This document shows, piece by piece, positions 1-8,168 of a stretch of 20,587 nt of DNA (the first letter of the stretch is position 1; the number at the start of each line of letters is the position of its first letter). The DNA lies in the NCBI GenBank assembly GCA_900557165.1, contig USRS01000039.1, positions 1 to 20,587 of the forward strand, read 5' to 3'. The notes under the pieces are model-generated. The model was not told where the DNA came from. It was given only the letters and a program-made list of their open reading frames with translations, and ran no database searches. This DNA comes from an uncultured Clostridium sp. Its GTDB lineage: Bacteria > Bacillota > Clostridia > Peptostreptococcales > Peptostreptococcaceae. The position numbers and the translations under genes were made by a program.

Positions 1-103
1 TCATAAAATTTTGTTATAGTCCTTTAATATATTTTTGTAAAATTTTAAATTAAAGTTTATATATTATTTAAATAAAAAAGTTTTTCAAATCCAAATATAG
101 TAT

Positions 104-109
104 TATAAT
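104..109 (+). promoter_or_regulatory. Possible -10 box for the TetR-family gene
   Basis: A perfect TATAAT lies 31 bp before the first possible start of the regulator gene. No convincing -35 hexamer sits 16-18 bp upstream; the sequence there is a run of T. The rest of bases 1-103 is AT-rich and shows no gene. Confidence 0.4.
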
Positions 110-131
110 ATTGTTAAATAAATCCTAATTT

Positions 132-139
132 AAAGGGAG
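132..139 (+). promoter_or_regulatory. Ribosome binding site that decides the TetR start
   Basis: AAAGGGAG ends only one base before the ATG at 141 but seven bases before the ATG at 147. The second ATG is therefore the more likely initiation codon. Confidence 0.65.
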
Positions 140-146
140 TATGTAT

Positions 147-821
147 ATGAAAGAGTTAAAAGCAGAAACAATCAACGATATAGAAAAAAATATTTTAAAG
201 ATATCAACAAAGTTATTTCTAGACCAGGGTTATGATAACACAACTATTCGACAAATTGCAGAAGCCTCAGGTATAGGTCGAGGTCATTTATATTATTACT
301 TCAGAAAAAAAGAGGATATACTTATTCATATCTTTAAGCAAATACTCAATAAGATATACAATGACGTCATAGAAAGTAGTGATGATAAAACAGAAGTATT
401 ATTAAGTTATGCCATGATTCAATGTATTTTTACTTATACTCTTGTTTTTAATGAAAAATTATTTAGAATATATCTTCAAGGGTCTAAGATTGAAATTGTA
501 AGAAGAGCAGCTCAAAATATTTTAGTTGAGCTATGCAAAAAAAAATCTAAATCTATGAAATACGACATAAAAGAAAAAGACATATACTTTAGCATAATCA
601 TTGGATATGCCGGTGAGTGTGAATTGTTAAAAAGATTTTACAATGGAGAGGAAAACTTCGATATAGACTCAATTATAAAAAGTATCATTTCCACTAGATT
701 ACTCTTGCTAAATATTATTAATCATCAGGAAGTTGAAAGTATTGTAAACCAGGCAATGATTGAAGCTAAAAAATTTGATTATAATAATATAATTGAAAAA
801 ATTCATTGTTTTGATTTTTAG
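147..821 (+). CDS. TetR/AcrR-family transcriptional regulator
   Basis: A 224-residue protein of normal TetR-family length. Roughly residues 15-60 form the DNA-binding domain: a helix with LFLDQGYDNTTIRQIAEASG, then GRGHLYYYFRKKEDIL, the classic recognition helix followed by YYYF-x-K-K-E. The remaining three quarters is a divergent helical ligand-binding and dimer domain with no recognisable specificity. The ATG at 147 is preferred over the in-frame ATG at 141 because of ribosome-binding-site spacing. The gene lies 148 bp upstream of an MMPL-type exporter in the same direction. That exporter's promoter carries a palindrome typical of TetR targets, so local control of the exporter is the simplest role (inference). 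No copy of that palindrome is seen in front of the regulator itself, so autoregulation is not evident. Confidence 0.9.
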   Translation: MKELKAETINDIEKNILKISTKLFLDQGYDNTTIRQIAEASGIGRGHLYYYFRKKEDILIHIFKQILNKIYNDVIESSDDKTEVLLSYAMIQCIFTYTLVFNEKLFRIYLQGSKIEIVRRAAQNILVELCKKKSKSMKYDIKEKDIYFSIIIGYAGECELLKRFYNGEENFDIDSIIKSIISTRLLLLNIINHQEVESIVNQAMIEAKKFDYNNIIEKIHCFDF

Positions 822-885
822 ATTAATAATAAAAACTATTCATTTTTTATCACTTTAATCTTATTTAAAATTTTTCCAAAAACAG

Positions 886-914
886 TTGACACAAATTTGG
901 GCGCGCCCTATAAT
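886..914 (+). promoter_or_regulatory. Sigma-A-type promoter of the MMPL exporter operon
   Basis: TTGACA at 886-891 and TATAAT at 909-914 are both perfect consensus with an exact 17-bp spacer. Transcription should start near 921, leaving a leader of about 50 nt. The right part of the spacer is filled by a GC-only palindrome, so a bound repressor would block RNA polymerase. A promoter this strong is expected to need tight repression. Confidence 0.85.
899..908. promoter_or_regulatory. Putative TetR operator, copy 1
   Basis: GGGCGCGCCC is a perfect 10-bp palindrome made only of G and C in otherwise very AT-rich DNA, abutting the -10 box. It is probably the core of the binding site of the TetR-family protein encoded upstream (inference from position and symmetry). 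Confidence 0.6.
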
Positions 915-930
915 CTTGTTATAAAAAATT

Positions 931-940
931 GGGCACGCCT
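931..940. promoter_or_regulatory. Putative TetR operator, copy 2 (imperfect)
   Basis: GGGCACGCCT matches copy 1 at 8 of 10 positions and starts 32 bp further downstream, about three helical turns, so both would face the same side of the DNA. It lies in the untranslated leader just past the expected transcription start. Confidence 0.5.
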
Positions 941-969
941 AAAAACGTTCCTATTTTGGAGGGGTAAAT

Positions 970-3084
970 ATGGGAAAAATAGCAGAAAAAATAGTAAAAC
1001 ATAACAAGTTCATTTTACTATTAGCAGTAATTCTTTTAGTTCCATCTGTATTTGGTTATCTAAATACAGGTATAAACTATGATATATTGAGTTACTTGCC
1101 AGAAGATCTATCTTCAATGAAAGCAGAAAAGATATTAACAGACGATTTTGATTGTGGAGCTTTATCTATGCTTATACTCGAAAACATGGATAATAAAGAC
1201 ATTACTTCAATCAAAGAAAAAGTTAAAGATTTGGATGGAGTTAAAGAAGTTTTGTGGATTGATGATTTAGTTGATTTATCAATTCCAAAAGAGATTTTAC
1301 CAAAAGATCTTACTGATTTTTTCTATAGTGGTGATAATTCCACTATGCTTTTAATCAAATTTGCAGAAGGTACTGGTGCTGAAAAAAGTTTAAATGCTGT
1401 TGAATCTATCAGAAAAATAGCATCAAAACAAGCCTTTCTTAGTGGTATGAGTGGTATGCTTGAAGACACAAAAAATCTATTAGATACTGAAATGCCAATA
1501 TATATATTAATCGCAGCCATCTCAATATTAATTATTCTAGAATGTACAGTTGAATCTACTGTTATACCTTTCATTTTCTTATTAAGCTTAGGCATTGCAA
1601 TCATATATAACTTTGGTTCAAATATATTCTTAGGCCAAATATCTTATTTAACAAAAGCTTTAGCAGCTGTATTGCAGCTTGCAGTTACAATAGACTATTC
1701 TATATTCTTATTACACAGATATGAAGAAGAAAAAGAATTATCACCAGATGATAATAATACAGCCATGGCAAAAGCTATTAAAAATACTGTCACATCTGTA
1801 TTTGGTAGTTCAACAACTACGTTTGCAGGATTTTTAGCTTTATGTGTTATGGAGTTAGGATTAGGTCGTGATATGGGGATAGTAATGGCAAAAGGTGTTG
1901 TCATTGGTGTATTATGTACCGTTACTATATTACCTTCTTTAATGCTAATATTCGATAAACAAATTTCAAAATATAAACATAAAACAATTTTACCTAAGTT
2001 TAACAAAGTATCTTCTTTAATTGTCAAACATTACAAAAAATTTGTTGTTGCATTTGTAGTTATTCTTATACCTGGTTACTTTGGATATACTCATGCAAAA
2101 CAATACTATAACTTAACAGATACTTTGCCAGATTCTTTTGATTCTATAATTTCAACAAACAAAATGAGAGATGACTACAATATGGAAAGTACAAATTTCA
2201 TATTAATAAAAGATAGCTTAAAATCAGAAAATGTAAATAAAATGATTAAAGAAATCGAAAATTTAGATGGTATAACATCTGTTGTAGGCCTTGAAAAATA
2301 TCTTGGTCCACGAATTGATCAGGACTTCCTACCATCAAATTTAACTAGTGCAGTAAAATCTGGAGGCTATGAACAAATAATAGTTAATTCAGAATATAAA
2401 TCTGCCAGTGATGAATGTAATAGACAATTAGAAAAAATAAATGCAATTGTCCAAAAATACGATAAAGATGGCTTAGTAAGTGGTGAAGCACCTTTAACTT
2501 ATGATTTAATAAAAATCGCAAATAGTGACTTTGCCAAGGTAAATGTAGTTTCCATAATTGCCATATTTATTATAATTATGATTGTATTTAAATCAATATC
2601 TCTACCAGTTATATTAGTAGCAGTTATAGAATGTGCAATATTTGTAAATTTAGGTATCCCTTACTATACAGGAACTGTTGAACCATTTATAGCTTCCATA
2701 ACTTTAGGTACTATACAACTTGGTGCAACTGTTGACTATGCAATATTGCTTACTTCTAGATTCAAAGAAGAACGAAATAAAGGATTTAATAAAACAAAAG
2801 CTATGACTATTGCTATAAAAAATAGTGCACCTTCAATATTGACAAGTGCCTTTAGTTTCTTTGCATCAACTGTTGGTGTTGGACTTTACTCTCAACTTGA
2901 AATTATAAGTGCTCTTTGTACATTAATGGCACGTGGTGCTTTGATAAGTATGATTATGATTATATTTATATTACCAGCAATTTTATTATTATTTGAAAAA
3001 GTAATAATTAAAACTTCAAAAGGTTTTATTGAACCTAAAAAAGATAATGAACAAGGAAATCCTGTATTTGCAGGAAATAATTAA
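970..3084 (+). CDS. RND/MMPL-family membrane exporter
   Basis: A 704-residue membrane protein of the MMPL/HAE3 branch of the RND superfamily, proton-driven exporters of lipids, drugs or other hydrophobic compounds. It has the duplicated layout of the family: a first membrane helix at about 13-31, a large outer loop to about 174, five helices at about 176-328, then the same order again from about 357. The membrane Asp of each half is visible in matching motifs, AVTIDYSIFLLHRYEEE (D242) and ATVDYAILLTSRFKEER (D589). The two halves end before a short charged tail. Start choice rests on GGAGGGG at 958-964, five bases before the ATG. It is followed after 26 bp by a secreted heptad-repeat protein, so the two are probably co-transcribed. 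The substrate cannot be read from the sequence. Confidence 0.92.
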   Translation: MGKIAEKIVKHNKFILLLAVILLVPSVFGYLNTGINYDILSYLPEDLSSMKAEKILTDDFDCGALSMLILENMDNKDITSIKEKVKDLDGVKEVLWIDDLVDLSIPKEILPKDLTDFFYSGDNSTMLLIKFAEGTGAEKSLNAVESIRKIASKQAFLSGMSGMLEDTKNLLDTEMPIYILIAAISILIILECTVESTVIPFIFLLSLGIAIIYNFGSNIFLGQISYLTKALAAVLQLAVTIDYSIFLLHRYEEEKELSPDDNNTAMAKAIKNTVTSVFGSSTTTFAGFLALCVMELGLGRDMGIVMAKGVVIGVLCTVTILPSLMLIFDKQISKYKHKTILPKFNKVSSLIVKHYKKFVVAFVVILIPGYFGYTHAKQYYNLTDTLPDSFDSIISTNKMRDDYNMESTNFILIKDSLKSENVNKMIKEIENLDGITSVVGLEKYLGPRIDQDFLPSNLTSAVKSGGYEQIIVNSEYKSASDECNRQLEKINAIVQKYDKDGLVSGEAPLTYDLIKIANSDFAKVNVVSIIAIFIIIMIVFKSISLPVILVAVIECAIFVNLGIPYYTGTVEPFIASITLGTIQLGATVDYAILLTSRFKEERNKGFNKTKAMTIAIKNSAPSILTSAFSFFASTVGVGLYSQLEIISALCTLMARGALISMIMIIFILPAILLLFEKVIIKTSKGFIEPKKDNEQGNPVFAGNN

Positions 3085-3110
3085 TTTATTTCATAATAGG
3101 GGGCTAAAAA

Positions 3111-5567
3111 ATGAATAATAAAGAAATAAAAAATAAATCTGTTGCTCTTGCAACTATAGTATTAATGCTTGGTAACTCTTCTTGTGTATTTGCTGATAAT
3201 AATATAAGTAAAGATGAAACTGTATATTCAATTTTAGATGAAAACGGTAATGTAAATAGAAATATTGTTTCTGCTTGGATAAATAGCTCATCTTCTCTTG
3301 GTACTATACATGACGTTAGTACATTAAGTAATATAAAAAATGTAAAAGGTGATGAAAAACCAGAAATTGATGGGGATAAATTAACTTGGGATATATCTGA
3401 AGATGATTTATATTATCAAGGTGAAACTAATAAAAGCTTGCCAATTTCTGTGAATATAAAATATGAATTAAACGGTCAAGAAGTAAGTCCAAAAGATATC
3501 CAGGGTAAAACAGGTAAATTTAAAATCACTTTATCTTTAAAAAATAATGAAAGTCGTGAAGTAAAAATAGGTAACAAAAATAGAACTATTTATGTTCCTT
3601 TTATAACTGCTTCTGAAATTATTTTAAATAGAGATAATTTTAAAGATATAAAAACAAGTACAGGAGCTTTATTAGATGAAGGAAATAACTCTGCCATTAC
3701 TTTTGTATCCATACCAGGATTTAAAGAATCTCTTGATTTAGATAGCCAATATTCTAACTATCTAAATTTAAAAGATGAAGTTGTTATTGAAGGTAATACT
3801 ACAGGATTTAAAACTCCTACTATCATGGTGGCTGCTACAAGTGATGTTTCTAAATATTTAGAAGATATTGATGAAGACACTAGTTTTAATGATTTAAAAA
3901 GTTCTTTAGACAAATTACAAGAAAGCGGTAAAACTTTAGTAGATGGTGCTAAACAAGTTAGCGATGGTGCTTCTACATTAAATACTAATTATAAAAAATT
4001 TAATGATGGTGTTAAAACTTTGGATTCAGGTATTGATACTTTAAATAAAGGTGCTTCTCAATTACTTACTAAGTTACCTCAATTAGATAATGGGGCTGCA
4101 TCTTTAAGTAGTGGACTTGGTACTTTAAGTTCTTCTTCTAAGCAACTTAGTGACGGCGCTAAACAAGTTAATGATGGCGCTTCTTCTTTATACAATGGTC
4201 TTGGTACTTTAAGTTCTTCTTCTAAACAACTTAGCGACGGGGCTAAACAAGTTAGTGATGGAGCTAGTAAATTAAATGATAATTACTCTACTTTAGATAG
4301 TGGAATAAATTCAGCTTATGAAGGTTCTAAAAAATTAGAATCTGGAGCAAAAGAATTAGAAAATGGCACAAAAGAATTAGAATCTAAACTATCAAGTGGT
4401 AATGAAGGCTTAAATAATTTAATAGACTCTACAAAAAATATAAAATCTCTTGCATCTAATCTTCGTAGTATTGCAGATAGCTTAGAAAATACAAATAGTA
4501 GTACAAATTCCAATGTAGATGTTTCTGCTCTTGCAAAAAAAGCTAGAGAAGATGGAGATGAAGACTTAGCTAAACAAATTGAAAATTTAAATACAAAATC
4601 AAATTCATCCAATGATTATTCAGGTGTTGCAAATAAATTAAGAACTATTGCTGGTACTCTTGATAAAATAGCAGATGGACAATCAAGTGGATTGAATAAT
4701 TTAGCTACTGGAATAAATGCAGCTATGGGAGGTTTACAAAAGCTTTCTAAAGGTGCATCTGACTTAAAAAATGGCTTAAGTAATTTAACAAATGGATTGT
4801 CTAAAGTAAAAGATGGATCTAATTCAGTTGCAAGTGGATTAAATACTTTGGCTAATGGCTCTTCTTCTTTAGCTGATGGTTCTGCTCAACTTTCTAAGGG
4901 GGCTGCTTCTGCTTTTGACGGCTCTAAATCTTTAAAAAGCGGTACTTCTTCTTTAGCTAATGGTTCTACTCAACTTTCTAAAGGGGCTGCTTCTGCTTTT
5001 GATGGCTCTAAATCTTTAAAAAGCGGTACTTCTTCTTTAGCTAATGGTTCTGCTCAACTTTCTAAAGGTGCTGCTTCTGCCTTTGATGGTAGCAAAACTT
5101 TAAAAAGTGGTACTTCTGCTTTAGTATCTGGTGGAAATCAACTAGCTTCAGGTGTATCATCATTAAAATCTGGTTCTAGTGAACTTAGCAGTAACTCTGA
5201 TAAAATATTAAATGGTATAAGTACTTTAGCTAATGGATCTAATAAGTTATATGAAGGAACTCAAAAACTTCAAAGTGAAGGCTTAGATAAATTAACAAAC
5301 GAAGGAAATACATTAATAAGCTCTCTTGATAATGCTATGGAAGTAAAAGATAAATTAATAGATGCTGCTGATAGTTATAATAACTTTACTGGATTAGATA
5401 AGAGCATGGATGGTAGCGTTAAATTTGTTATGAAAGTTAGCTCAGATGATTCTGACAATAATTCTACTAAAGAGAAAACTACAAATACTCAAAATGATAA
5501 ATCTGATAACGATAAAAAGTCAAGCTCAAAATTTATAACATGGTTAAAGGGCTTGTTTAATAAATAA
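3111..5567 (+). CDS. Secreted YhgE/Pip-like heptad-repeat protein
   Basis: An 818-residue protein. Residues 1-28 form a signal peptide (hydrophobic core ALATIVLMLG, likely cleavage after VFA). Residues about 30-245 look like a beta-rich outer domain. From about 255 to 720 the protein is a long run of seven-residue units of the LxxG type, such as KQLSDGAKQVNDGASSLYNG and SSLADGSAQLSKGAASAFDG, as found in YhgE/Pip and related heptad-repeat proteins that often accompany MMPL exporters. Unlike typical YhgE proteins it has no C-terminal membrane segments; it ends in a Ser/Asp/Lys-rich linker and a short amphipathic SKFITWLKGLFNK. It is likely exported and extended, perhaps touching the membrane through that tail. 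AGGGGG at 3098-3103 supports the start. The role as exporter partner is inferred from the operon. Confidence 0.82.
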   Translation: MNNKEIKNKSVALATIVLMLGNSSCVFADNNISKDETVYSILDENGNVNRNIVSAWINSSSSLGTIHDVSTLSNIKNVKGDEKPEIDGDKLTWDISEDDLYYQGETNKSLPISVNIKYELNGQEVSPKDIQGKTGKFKITLSLKNNESREVKIGNKNRTIYVPFITASEIILNRDNFKDIKTSTGALLDEGNNSAITFVSIPGFKESLDLDSQYSNYLNLKDEVVIEGNTTGFKTPTIMVAATSDVSKYLEDIDEDTSFNDLKSSLDKLQESGKTLVDGAKQVSDGASTLNTNYKKFNDGVKTLDSGIDTLNKGASQLLTKLPQLDNGAASLSSGLGTLSSSSKQLSDGAKQVNDGASSLYNGLGTLSSSSKQLSDGAKQVSDGASKLNDNYSTLDSGINSAYEGSKKLESGAKELENGTKELESKLSSGNEGLNNLIDSTKNIKSLASNLRSIADSLENTNSSTNSNVDVSALAKKAREDGDEDLAKQIENLNTKSNSSNDYSGVANKLRTIAGTLDKIADGQSSGLNNLATGINAAMGGLQKLSKGASDLKNGLSNLTNGLSKVKDGSNSVASGLNTLANGSSSLADGSAQLSKGAASAFDGSKSLKSGTSSLANGSTQLSKGAASAFDGSKSLKSGTSSLANGSAQLSKGAASAFDGSKTLKSGTSALVSGGNQLASGVSSLKSGSSELSSNSDKILNGISTLANGSNKLYEGTQKLQSEGLDKLTNEGNTLISSLDNAMEVKDKLIDAADSYNNFTGLDKSMDGSVKFVMKVSSDDSDNNSTKEKTTNTQNDKSDNDKKSSSKFITWLKGLFNK
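4113..4280 (+). repeat. 84-bp tandem repeat inside the heptad protein, block 1
   Basis: Two adjacent copies starting at 4113 and 4197 are nearly identical at DNA level, both opening with GG-x-CTTGGTACTTTAAG. The period of 84 bp equals four heptads (28 residues), which points to recent in-frame duplication. Confidence 0.8.
4860..5123 (+). repeat. 84-bp tandem repeat inside the heptad protein, block 2
   Basis: About three copies with equivalent points at 4871, 4955 and 5039 (AGCTgATGGTTCT or AGCTaATGGTTCT). The period is again exactly 84 bp, or four heptads. The first two junction regions differ by only a few bases; the third decays towards its end. Confidence 0.8.
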
Positions 5568-5587
5568 TATCATATTTACCTCATTTT

Positions 5588-5630
5588 AAAGGGAGAAGAA
5601 TACTGATTATGTTTCTTCTCCCTTTATTTC
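5588..5630 (+). terminator. Terminator of the TetR/MMPL/heptad operon
   Basis: A perfect 13-bp stem (AAAGGGAGAAGAA at 5588-5600 with its complement at 5613-5625) and a 12-nt loop, followed by a modest T-rich tail. It lies between convergent genes and may also serve the lipoprotein gene from the other side, though the T tract there is weak. Confidence 0.8.
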
Positions 5631-5641
5631 AAAGTATTTAA

Positions 5642-6151
5642 TTAATAAAATGATTTTACTTTTTCTAAACCTTTTTCATTCATTATTTCAACTGTTTCAG
5701 CTTCAATAATCAAATTATTATTTTTATTTTTTAACTTTCCTATAACCTTTATCCAATCATCTTTTTTAGGTAATTTTTTATCATAAGAAAATTCTAAACC
5801 ACATTTTCCCTCTACAATTTCATTTTCTTCATGGCTATGATTATCTTCATGTTCTTCATAATCATTACTATCTACTTCCATATCTGACCATCTATAAACA
5901 TAAAAATATTCTTTATCATTTTTGTCTTTTTCAACAGTAAATAATCCTTCTATTTCTATGGTTTTTCCTATGTATTTTGATGAATCCAAATAAATATCAT
6001 TTATATAATCTACATAAACATCTTCCATTACTTTAATTGTCTCATCTGAGTTTTCAACTTTTTGACTATTATCTACTTCTTTTTGAGTGCATCCGACTAT
6101 TGCCACTAATGAACATATACTAATTAGCATAACTTTAAAAAATTTCTTCAA
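5642..6151 (-). CDS. Predicted lipoprotein with OB-fold-like domain and His/Asp/Glu-rich loop
   Basis: A 169-residue protein with a lipoprotein signal: MKKFFKVML, a hydrophobic stretch and the lipobox AIVGC, giving lipidated Cys21 on the outer face of the membrane. Residues about 47-165 resemble the small beta-barrel at the C-terminus of YcgQ-like (DUF1980) proteins: KYIGKTIEIEGLF, then YFYVYRW, then DDWIKVIGKL and IEAETVEIMN. This is recognition by eye and uncertain. Residues 98-110 carry EEHEDNHSHEENE, a plausible metal-binding loop. The start is TTG at 6149-6151, chosen because GGAGG at 6160-6164 sits eight bases upstream and the signal peptide begins there. It follows an EamA transporter in the same direction but has its own strong promoter. 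Confidence 0.75.
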   Translation of the reverse strand: MKKFFKVMLISICSLVAIVGCTQKEVDNSQKVENSDETIKVMEDVYVDYINDIYLDSSKYIGKTIEIEGLFTVEKDKNDKEYFYVYRWSDMEVDSNDYEEHEDNHSHEENEIVEGKCGLEFSYDKKLPKKDDWIKVIGKLKNKNNNLIIEAETVEIMNEKGLEKVKSFY

Positions 6152-6186
6152 TCTCTTTTCCTCCGAAATTATTCATATTGTTTTTT

Positions 6187-6215
6187 ATATTATCACGAGA
6201 AAAAAAGTGTGTCAA
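6187..6215 (-). promoter_or_regulatory. Promoter of the lipoprotein gene, extended -10
   Basis: On the minus strand, TTGACA (6210-6215), a 17-bp spacer and TAATAT (6187-6192) preceded by TGA, an extended -10. It sits just downstream of the EamA stop codon, so the lipoprotein can be expressed on its own. Confidence 0.78.
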
Positions 6216-6225
6216 ATAGTGAATT

Positions 6226-7134
6226 TTAGTCTTCATCTGTTATTTCTACTTGTGATAAACTCTCCTTTTGAATTGTTTTTTGACTATATATCTCACTAAT
6301 AAAAGTAGATCCTAAAATTAATATTCCTCCCATAATTTGAAGAAAACTCATTCTTTCGTTTAATAATATTGATGACATTATAATAGCAGAAATGGGATCC
6401 ACATAAGAATAAATAGCCACTGTCTGACTTGATAGTCTTTGAATTACTGTAAAATATATTAAATAAGCAATTCCAGTATGGACTATACCTAATATAAGCA
6501 ATAAACTTATAGATATTATATTAGCAGAAAATTTTATACCATCAGTTAATAAAACATACGGAATTAAAAAAATCCCTGCTATTAACAATTGAACAATAGA
6601 ACTATCACTGCCTGATATATCTTTTAAAAACTTATTTAAAATTATTACACTAGCATATAAGCATGCTGCTCCTAATCCGCATAAAATTCCTATTATATTT
6701 CCACCTGATATATTTCCGTTTTCTATGCCAACTATACATAACATACCTATCATAGCTGCAATAATACATATAACCTTGATTAAATTTAATTTTTCCTTCA
6801 ATAAAATTGGTGATAAAAACATAACTATAATAGGTGATAAATAGTAACAAATCGTTGCTATAGAAATTGTAGTGTAATTATATGCTTGAAATAAAAAAAT
6901 CCAATTAAAACCTAAGCAAACTCCACAACATATAAGTATTATTATATTATCTTTTATTTTTTCCTTGGATAAGTTTTTATGAGAAATTAAACTAAAAATA
7001 ATTAAAACAATACTCCCCACTACAGCTCTTGATAAAGCAATTTGACTAGAAGTAAAATCAATATATCTTACAAATATACCCATGCTTCCCCAAATTAACA
7101 TGGCAAATATAAGTCCTAATTTATCTTTTTTCAT
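6226..7134 (-). CDS. EamA/DMT-family transporter
   Basis: A 302-residue protein with ten predicted membrane helices in two homologous halves, the length and layout of the drug/metabolite transporter superfamily. Typical pieces are AMLIWGSMGIFVRYI at the N-terminus, the first-half end NYTTISIATICYYLSPIIV, and the second-half counterpart QRLSSQTVAIYSYVDPISAI followed by LNERMSFLQIMGGILILGS. The last ~20 residues are polar and cytoplasmic. AGGGGTGA just before the ATG supports the start. The alpha/beta hydrolase gene ends 18 bp upstream, so the pair probably shares a transcript. The substrate is unknown; relatives export amino acids or other small metabolites. Confidence 0.88.
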   Translation of the reverse strand: MKKDKLGLIFAMLIWGSMGIFVRYIDFTSSQIALSRAVVGSIVLIIFSLISHKNLSKEKIKDNIIILICCGVCLGFNWIFLFQAYNYTTISIATICYYLSPIIVMFLSPILLKEKLNLIKVICIIAAMIGMLCIVGIENGNISGGNIIGILCGLGAACLYASVIILNKFLKDISGSDSSIVQLLIAGIFLIPYVLLTDGIKFSANIISISLLLILGIVHTGIAYLIYFTVIQRLSSQTVAIYSYVDPISAIIMSSILLNERMSFLQIMGGILILGSTFISEIYSQKTIQKESLSQVEITDED

Positions 7135-7152
7135 ATACTCACCCCTACTAAT

Positions 7153-7995
7153 TTATTCATTATAAATAGATTCTATATACTGAGCTACAATTTTTGATAA
7201 AAGTATTTTTTTATTATTATAAGAATGGTCTGCATGTATAAGTATTTCTTTTACATTTTCTTTGCTATATTTATAAATTTCTTTCATTAAAGGCTCATGA
7301 TGAAGCTTATTTGGTCCAACTGTATCTCCAATGGCAGCTATAATCAATATTTTTTCTTTTGATAATTCTTCTGCTTTATTTTTTAGTTTCCATTCTTCAC
7401 CATAGTTCATAGTTTCTTCAATTAAAGCCTTTGCATCTGTTCCTGATAACGGATGTAATGCATTAGAAAACATCTCCATGCCATCTTTTAATTCATTTTT
7501 ATCTACTTTCATAATACATCCTTTTAGGCCAAAATCATAAGGACTTATGGCTACTGATGCTTTTATTCTTTTATCCATACAGTGGGTTAAAGTTAAAAAT
7601 CCTCCCATGCTATGACCTACTAAGTATATATTATCTTTATCAATGTTATAAGTTTTAACTATTTTTTTATCATTTACAAAATCTATAATATTTTTAGCAT
7701 CTTCTATACAATTTTTAAAAGAAAAACTTCCTCCAACTCCCCAAGAACCTCTATAGTGAAAAATCAAAACATTTAAGCCACATCTTCTAAGGCTTTGAGC
7801 TAAATCATGATTATCTTCATATCCAGGAAATCCATGAAATAATATTACTGTGGGATTTGGTCCTTTATTTCCTGGAGTTAACATAGCTCCTATTAATTCT
7901 TCCTCTCCACTTTTTATTTTTAATTCATATAAACTTGGAAACTCTTCACATCCCAATTCTATTTCTGGATCAATAAAAATTTTACTGCTATCCAT
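7153..7995 (-). CDS. Alpha/beta hydrolase (esterase/peptidase-like)
   Basis: A 280-residue cytoplasmic hydrolase. The fold's landmarks are in order: the oxyanion motif ILFHGFPGYE at 51-60, the nucleophile elbow LVGHSMGG with Ser129, a likely acid in AIGDTVGP (Asp224), and the catalytic His in IHADHSYN (His257). Relatives include acylaminoacyl-peptidase-like and other small esterases; the substrate cannot be told. An in-frame ATG at 8115 would add 40 residues, but AAAGGGG at 8004-8010 lies eight bases before the ATG at 7995. The added segment is lysine- and asparagine-rich and matches no part of the fold, so I use 7995. It leads a two-gene unit with the EamA transporter. A possible promoter on the minus strand (TTCACA at 8057-8062, TATAAT at 8032-8037) has a long 19-bp spacer and is uncertain. 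Confidence 0.86.
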   Translation of the reverse strand: MDSSKIFIDPEIELGCEEFPSLYELKIKSGEEELIGAMLTPGNKGPNPTVILFHGFPGYEDNHDLAQSLRRCGLNVLIFHYRGSWGVGGSFSFKNCIEDAKNIIDFVNDKKIVKTYNIDKDNIYLVGHSMGGFLTLTHCMDKRIKASVAISPYDFGLKGCIMKVDKNELKDGMEMFSNALHPLSGTDAKALIEETMNYGEEWKLKNKAEELSKEKILIIAAIGDTVGPNKLHHEPLMKEIYKYSKENVKEILIHADHSYNNKKILLSKIVAQYIESIYNE

Positions 7996-8003
7996 TTTCT
8001 CAA

Positions 8004-8010
8004 CCCCTTT
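8004..8010 (-). promoter_or_regulatory. Ribosome binding site that decides the hydrolase start
   Basis: AAAGGGG on the minus strand, eight bases upstream of the ATG at 7995, favours the 280-residue form over the 320-residue one. Confidence 0.7.
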
Positions 8011-8168
8011 AATATAAAATCTATTATTTAAATTATAGCTAAGGAAAATAAAAATTTGTGAAATATTATTTTTTAATAAATTTTTTATTTTTAGGACATC
8101 TCCCCACCTTTTCACTATATAATATTATATAGAACAATCTAAATTTTTTATTAAAGAGGACGATTTTT

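Noticed and set aside
1323..2027. Long antisense frames inside the exporter gene
   Set aside because: They are shadows of a clear RND-family gene, with no start signals and no family features.
4113..5123. Regular repeats considered as a CRISPR-like array
   Set aside because: The repeats are contiguous, in frame, 84 bp long and encode heptads; there are no unique spacers or cas genes.
6087..6299. 70-codon plus-strand frame over the lipoprotein start
   Set aside because: It overlaps the signal peptide, promoter and EamA end on the other strand and lacks a ribosome binding site.
7996..8115. 40-residue N-terminal extension of the alpha/beta hydrolase
   Set aside because: The ribosome binding site and fold both favour the ATG at 7995; the extension is low-complexity and lies where an untranslated leader is expected.
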